Below are positions 52,571-54,334 of a stretch of DNA of 54,334 nt, one piece after another (the stretch's first letter is position 1; every line of letters begins with the position of its first letter). The notes beneath the pieces were generated by a model. That model saw only the letters and a list, made by a program, of their open reading frames with translations, was not told the origin of the DNA and searched no databases. The translations under genes were made by a program, and so were the position numbers. Source of the stretch: Mesorhizobium alhagi CCNWXJ12-2 (GTDB lineage: Bacteria; Pseudomonadota; Alphaproteobacteria; Rhizobiales; Rhizobiaceae); the NCBI RefSeq assembly GCF_000236565.1, contig NZ_AHAM01000159.1:1-54334 (forward strand). Direction: 5' to 3'.

Positions 52571-52740
52571 CACCTCATCGTTACGACGAGCGATGCTTCC
52601 TGCCGGCCCGCATCTGCGACGCCGCGACCGGACGTCCGGTCGCCATGATCCTGCGTCCTGGCAAGACCCCGACGGGCAGCCATCTGCGCCGGCTTGTCCG
52701 GCGCATCCGCGCCGCCGGCGGCCTGTCGGACCTTCGATCA
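52571..52740 (+). pseudogene. IS1380-family transposase fragment
   Basis: YDERCFLPARICDAATGRPV, AMILRPGKTPTGSHLRRLVR and RIRAAGG resemble the central part of IS1380 transposases. Only about 55 codons are left, with no start or end. Flanked by the second IS110 relic. Confidence 0.65.
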
Positions 52741-52845
52741 CTTCAAGCCGACGGCCATAGCATCCACTCGGGACGTCCAACTGGGCGTCCATTTTGTCGT
52801 CTCTTGCCATGCATAAGAGCCCGTCCACATCGGAGGGACCTTCGC

Positions 52846-53040
52846 ATGTCAGGTCAGGTCGAGCAGGTCGGAAATCGAGCGGGCCAAATGCGCGCTTACG
52901 CCCTTTTTGAGCAACACAGTGCGCTTCTCGAATCCCGTCGGCTGCGCGAGCCCTTGCTGAGCGAGAGCATTGAAGCTCGCAATCCGCCGCAATCGATGGT
53001 ATGGAAGTACTGCGCTCTATACTTGCGGCGCAAGCGATAG
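52846..53040 (+). CDS. 64-codon frame, unknown
   Basis: ATG 52846 has GGAGGG eight bases before it and opens a basic 64-residue frame (MSGQVEQVGNRAGQMRAYAL) with no recognised family. It is next to IS fragments and may be a remnant. Confidence 0.3.
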   Translation: MSGQVEQVGNRAGQMRAYALFEQHSALLESRRLREPLLSESIEARNPPQSMVWKYCALYLRRKR

Positions 53041-53186
53041 TAACTCTGGCCCTGCGCGTTGAGTACAAGAAGGCTTGGATATTTCGATCTGGAGGTTCTG
53101 TGTGATGCGGCAGAGTTGCCCGTTTTAGTTGTGGCGCGCCTGACCTAACCATACGCAGAATTGGTCCTCTGGAGAGCTGGTAGACC

Positions 53187-54272
53187 ATGGTACAAACTGC
53201 CGACCTTGCTGCGGTCCCGACGGCCGCTCAGTCTCCCAGCACAGCCTGGAGGGAGGTAGTTGGGGCATCCGAGGACACGTTGTTCGAGGGCTTCGCACGC
53301 GAGATCATGGCTTCGCAAAGAGAAGTGGCCGCGAAGACGCGTGGACCGCTCCGCCGTGGTTTTCATGCCAAGCTCCACGCAGGGTTTGTGGCCGAGTTTC
53401 AGGTCCTGACTGATCTACCAGACCATGCGCGTTTCGGAGTGTTCGGCGAGCCCCGGGTGTTCCCGGCATTGGTGCGGTTTTCCAACGGCGAGCCCGCTCC
53501 TCGGCCGGACAAACACCCTGAGCCGCGAGGCGTCGCCATCAAGCTGATTGGAGTCCACGGACCGAAATTGTTGCCGGGTCAGGAGGATGCAATTACTCAG
53601 GATTTTCTTGCCACGAGCCATTCGGTCACATCGACCGTTCGAAACGTCGAGCAGTTTATGGCTTTCATCCGAGCTTCACGCAACCGCTTGACCATGCTCT
53701 TCACGCTCGCTCGCGCGGTGGGCGCTCGCGAAGCCTTCCGCATCCTAAGGGCCCTTATCAGTACGGTTCTTCTCAGTCGGGTACGTAGCATGGCCAGAGA
53801 GCAGTTCTCCAGCACTGCGCCGATCAAGCTTGGTCCCTACGCCGTCAAATTCACGGTATGCCCCGCGGAGGGAACTGAGCCGACGGAAAGACGTCCCCTA
53901 ACGCCCAACTTCCTTCGAGATGAACTGGCTGAGAGACTTCGCAGGGCGGACCTTATGCTGGACTTCCTAGTCCAGTTCTATGTGGACGATACCCGCACCC
54001 CGATCGAAGACACCTCTGTCGCGTGGGACGCGCCGTTTGTGAAAGTTGCGAAACTGCGCATCCCTAATTGCGATCTGGATCATCCGCTTACCCGTGCAAT
54101 AAGCGAGGAGGTGGATCGCCTGTCGTTTTCCCCATGGCATGCGACAGAAGATCATCGACCCTTGGGCAACATAATGCGGGCCAGGCGAGTTGCATACCAG
54201 GCCAGTTCAGCACTTCGGCATCACAGTCCCGAACCGACTGACCTCCGTCACATCGAACTTCAATCTACCTGA
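53187..54272 (+). CDS. Catalase-related heme protein
   Basis: 361 residues from ATG 53187. A catalase-superfamily core without the full-length wrapping domain: RGFHAKLHAGFVAEFQVL (distal His region near 60-64), FPALVRFSNGEPA, EPRGVAIKLIGV, QDFLATSHSV and a C-terminal RARRVAYQASS that could supply the heme Tyr with its Arg. Length and motifs match small catalase-like proteins (SrpA type), which may be peroxidases or act with other partners. No signal peptide. Stands alone after the IS graveyard; the remaining 62 bp to the window end hold nothing recognised. Confidence 0.75.
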   Translation: MVQTADLAAVPTAAQSPSTAWREVVGASEDTLFEGFAREIMASQREVAAKTRGPLRRGFHAKLHAGFVAEFQVLTDLPDHARFGVFGEPRVFPALVRFSNGEPAPRPDKHPEPRGVAIKLIGVHGPKLLPGQEDAITQDFLATSHSVTSTVRNVEQFMAFIRASRNRLTMLFTLARAVGAREAFRILRALISTVLLSRVRSMAREQFSSTAPIKLGPYAVKFTVCPAEGTEPTERRPLTPNFLRDELAERLRRADLMLDFLVQFYVDDTRTPIEDTSVAWDAPFVKVAKLRIPNCDLDHPLTRAISEEVDRLSFSPWHATEDHRPLGNIMRARRVAYQASSALRHHSPEPTDLRHIELQST

Positions 54273-54334
54273 ACATCTAATCAACGACCTAGTCTTACTG
54301 TGTCATAAGTTTCGTTAACGATTGATTGCGAGAC

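Overview
The window looks like an accessory, stress-related region of an alphaproteobacterial chromosome or large plasmid, most likely from Hyphomicrobiales (rhizobia and relatives). The evidence is the high-GC coding style, the gene families (CBS-BON protein, paired Hsp20, HWE kinase, DUF302, TolB/TPR cyclase), FNR/FixK-type TTGA-N6-TCAA boxes, and an intergenic palindrome at 30099-30168 that resembles rhizobial palindromic elements. No tRNA, rRNA or CRISPR array was seen.

Layout. 1-4.9 kb: a partial glucoamylase-type gene, a CBS-BON protein, a decayed cardiolipin synthase and two exported proteins likely to handle metal. 5.1-8.6 kb: a DUF302 / small membrane peptide / Met-rich EF-hand operon facing an OmpR-type response regulator and a histidine kinase with a Met-rich sensor domain. 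9-11.8 kb: a four-gene metal efflux operon with a CsoR/InrS-type repressor, an MFS exporter, a YqaA-like protein and a NicO permease, probably for nickel or cobalt. 12.3-18.5 kb: a flavin-reductase-like protein, a Ca2+-type P-ATPase, several gene relics, OsmC and a VIT1/CCC1 transporter. 18.5-23.6 kb: a minus-strand operon with an FNR box, carrying a Spy-like protein, a second DUF302, an amino-acid permease, an AI-2E-type permease and a beta-CASP nuclease. 24.2-28.1 kb: CsbD, an HWE kinase, a cupin, a CbpM-like protein and two Hsp20, with four further exact or near FNR boxes.

29.5-37.1 kb is a hyf-like operon (regulator, then B, C, E, F, G, I). Its large subunit lacks the Ni-binding Cys pairs, so it is an energy-converting-hydrogenase-related (Ehr) complex rather than a hydrogenase. 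37.5-49.8 kb holds three class III cyclase-domain proteins around a two-gene unit of a Tat-exported caspase-like protease and a Tat-exported serine hydrolase, followed by an AAA/TPR regulator and an Old Yellow Enzyme-type reductase. 50.2-52.8 kb is a graveyard of IS110 and IS1380 pieces, and a catalase-like gene closes the window.

Two themes run through the region. Much of the left half reads as a microaerobic/metal/envelope stress regulon under an FNR/FixK protein encoded elsewhere. The region also contains many broken genes: frameshifts in cls, yedK, a deformylase gene, an MFS gene, a cyclase gene and the transposases, and single in-frame stops in hyfB and the AI-2E permease. This suggests an accessory region in decay, although assembly error must be excluded.
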